Below are positions 62,201 through 64,000 of a stretch of DNA of 64,000 nucleotides, in pieces (positions within the stretch are counted from its first letter, which is position 1; every line of letters starts with the position of its first letter). Origin of the DNA: Circinella minor (taxonomy: Eukaryota; Mucoromycota; Mucoromycetes; Mucorales; Lichtheimiaceae). The DNA is taken from assembly GCA_016758965.1 (NCBI GenBank), contig JAEPRB010000138.1, positions 1 to 64,000 on the forward strand, in the 5' to 3' direction. The notes under the pieces were generated by a model. The model saw only the letters and a program-made list of their open reading frames with translations. It searched no databases and had not been told where the DNA came from. A program made the translations under genes and the position numbers.

Positions 62201-63931
62201 AGAGAACGCGATGATGGTTTGAAGAAATTACTGGACTTGCTGGCCAGGATCCTAACATTAAGAAATGAATTTTTACGTTTACATCAAGTAAGTTATCTAA
62301 TGTTTTTTTTTTCTATAAAAAAATAAATAAAAATTCCCCAACTAAAAAATCAATTATAATAATATTAACAATTTTTTTTTTTAAATAAGGATATCGCAAT
62401 GCATGGTTCAGATGTACGAGAACGATTACAAGCATCCATTGGATTAGAAGTCGCATTATTAGTTTTATTATGTTCTGCCGATCCTGATATTTGTTCTGGT
62501 GCTACTTCTTGTTTTGGTCATATTTGCTTGGAAGCTCATATTACAGATAGTACTGAAGACCCACAACAACAAGCTTTGACAATTGTTGATAATTTACCAG
62601 TTTATATTGAATTGACATCTAGTACGGGTATTATTGCAGGTCGAAAATCACAACAAAAACGAATTCGACGACTTTTACGAATGATGTCTCATTATGCTCC
62701 TGGTAATTTGGCAGCTTGGGAAGAAGCATGGAAACGATGGAAATACATGACACCTTCTATGATTCGATCTTATGAAGAACCCAAGGAAGAATCACCTGAT
62801 TTGAATACAAGTAGCAGTAGCAAAAAGAGTGCTCCATGGCATGATAAATTACGTAACAATGCCATGCGTACCAATAGTACCAACAGTAGTGCTATATTGG
62901 GAACAACAACATCTTCTTCAGCAACTATGGTCAGTACAACACGTATGGATGGTATTGATGATGATCGATCTTCCGAATGGCAAAATTATGCAGGCTTTTT
63001 AGCTTCTCTTGGAGGTGTATGTCTTATGGCCGATTCTACTAGTCCTTCTCCATCTTCACCTACATCCCCTGCTATGCCCAAAAACGGACGTAGCAACACA
63101 ACCGCATCTGTAGCAACAGCTGAATCACCTTATCGACGTATTTCTGCACCTACCGAATCCGCTGCCATGGTCGATAAATTTGTGATGGAAATGGTAGAAT
63201 TGCTTATCTGTGACAATGTCATTGTACGTGAATGGGTGCGTGAAATCTTGGGTACAGATTTATCACCTACTCTTTACCCAATTATGTTCCGACATTTAGA
63301 AAATACCTTGGCAAAATGTTTTGGTGCAGATCATGATCCTATTTGTAGTCCACGCTATACATTATTTGTGGAACAAGCCATTTCTGTCTTAAAACTTGTA
63401 TTGGATCGTATGGATGATACAGTCGACAACTTATTTACAGTTGACTTTAGTGGTTTGATTAGTCAATATGCACAATATTTGAACAAATTGGGTTCTAATC
63501 AACAATCCATGAAAATCAAGATCAAAATGTGTCAATTATGTGAAGTATTGATGCTTCGTAAAGATCGTATTACATTACGTCAAGAATTCCGTTTACGAAA
63601 CAAATTATTGGAAATTATTGTGGAATGGACAAGTGATTTTGCATTAAAAACCGAAAGCTCTTCTTCTATGAGTCATGAAGCAACTTCACAAACAGAAAAA
63701 TTACAACGTGATTTGGATTTGGCATGTTTAAAGACCATTGAAGTGTTATTACATCAATTACCTTTACAATCATCAGAACCAGTCCATGAAACGGATTCAA
63801 CACAAGTCAAGAGTAAAATTTTTTATCAATACTTTACTTTCTTTTTGAAATTATTGAATCGATGCAGAAATTTTGAAATAGAATCGAATCCTACTAATTT
63901 AGTAAGACAAGAAATCATGCTTGTCAATAAG
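59265..63931 (+). CDS. Mor2/Tao3/Furry cell-morphogenesis scaffold (3' truncated)
   Basis: Visible exons: 59265-59318, 59464-59525, 59655-59656, 59763-59845, 59940-60657, 60737-61035, 61153-61824, 61973-62287, 62390-63931, giving 1249 codons before a GTAAAA donor at 63932; the gene runs off the window. Family members exceed 2000 aa and consist of HEAT/armadillo-like helices. Matching segments include PYDVLQSQLFLLRMLSACMQ, LPGELEDPPPLEDNLAKYIV, RDVGAGVANIM, DICNSLADTTRKKAVLWPLQ and LVAMFRLNPRGVIHSLFPTC. Mor2/Tao3/Furry supports NDR-family kinases (Orb6/Cbk1) in the RAM/MOR network controlling polarised growth at hyphal or bud tips. The Ser/His/Asn-rich insert at about 60070-60260 is low complexity. 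The frame requires a 2-nt exon at 59655-59656. Confidence 0.9.
59655..59656 (+). other. Predicted 2-nt microexon (AG) in Mor2/Tao3 gene
   Basis: Exon 2 ends CAA CAA AC (phase 2) at a GTAAAA donor (59526). The next clear exon, TG GCC GCT TTG ATA GAA after GGTTAG (59762), needs one leading base. A direct join stops after about 18 codons. Between them ATATAG (to 59654), AG, and GTAAGC (59657) supply the two bases, giving ACA GTG (T-V). After the first splice the junction reads ACAG/GTAAGC, a near-ideal donor. Confidence 0.6.
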
Positions 63932-64000
63932 GTAAAACAATATTTACTAGTTTATTTATGAAAATTAATATTAACATGTCTTTTTTATTTATTTATTTAT

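Overview
The window looks like nuclear DNA of an early-diverging filamentous fungus, most likely Mucoromycota. It is AT-rich with long A/T homopolymers. Genes are split by many short introns (mostly 60-130 nt) with GTAAGT/GTATGT-like donors. The protein set is fungal: Erv41, AP-1 sigma, Elp5, Utp14, a Bem46-type hydrolase and a Mor2/Tao3/Furry scaffold. It also carries a decayed LINE. Coding exons are clearly richer in GC than the spacers. All exon joins were derived by hand from reading-frame continuity and homology; none has transcript support here.

Layout. 1-7891 (+): 3' part of a very large gene encoding tandem ~130-residue helical repeats, about one repeat per exon, ending in a HAD-like domain; a 119-bp internal duplication breaks the frame. 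8483-10239 (+): ERV41/ERGIC2-like cargo receptor. 10808-13195 and 16659-19031 (+): two tandem SLC16/monocarboxylate-type MFS transporters with nearly the same gene structure. 19032-24121: gene-poor. 24122-25630 (+): xylose-reductase-type aldo-keto reductase. 27362-28373 (+): AP-1 sigma clathrin adaptor, six small exons. 28374-32135: gene-poor with G-runs. 32136-33217 (+): second aldo-keto reductase. 34.4-38.5 kb: transposon debris. 38577-38659 (-): tRNA-Leu(AAG). About 38.67-46.28 kb (+): a decayed LINE that appears to have inserted at the tRNA 5' end, leaving a short target duplication. 46853-48019 (-): Elp5, divergent from 48244-50025 (+), an SLC35C2-like transporter. 50458-50898 (-): a 99-aa MGCC-type lipid-anchor candidate. 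52801-55915 (+): UTP14. 56149-57728 (-): Bem46/ABHD13 hydrolase. 59265-end (+): Mor2/Tao3/Furry, cut by the window edge.

How the genes relate. There is no single pathway cluster. Housekeeping trafficking (Erv41, AP-1 sigma), tRNA/ribosome biogenesis (Elp5, Utp14) and polarity (Mor2) genes are interspersed with two duplicated metabolic gene pairs, MCT-like transporters and aldo-keto reductases. These could jointly serve uptake and reduction of small carbon compounds, but only proximity suggests this.

Most unusual observation: three genes keep their reading frames only if a 2-nucleotide exon, flanked by good AG and GT splice sites, is included. This occurs at the same codon in both transporter paralogues (exon GG) and independently in Mor2/Tao3 (exon AG). 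Two further introns use a GCAAGT donor.
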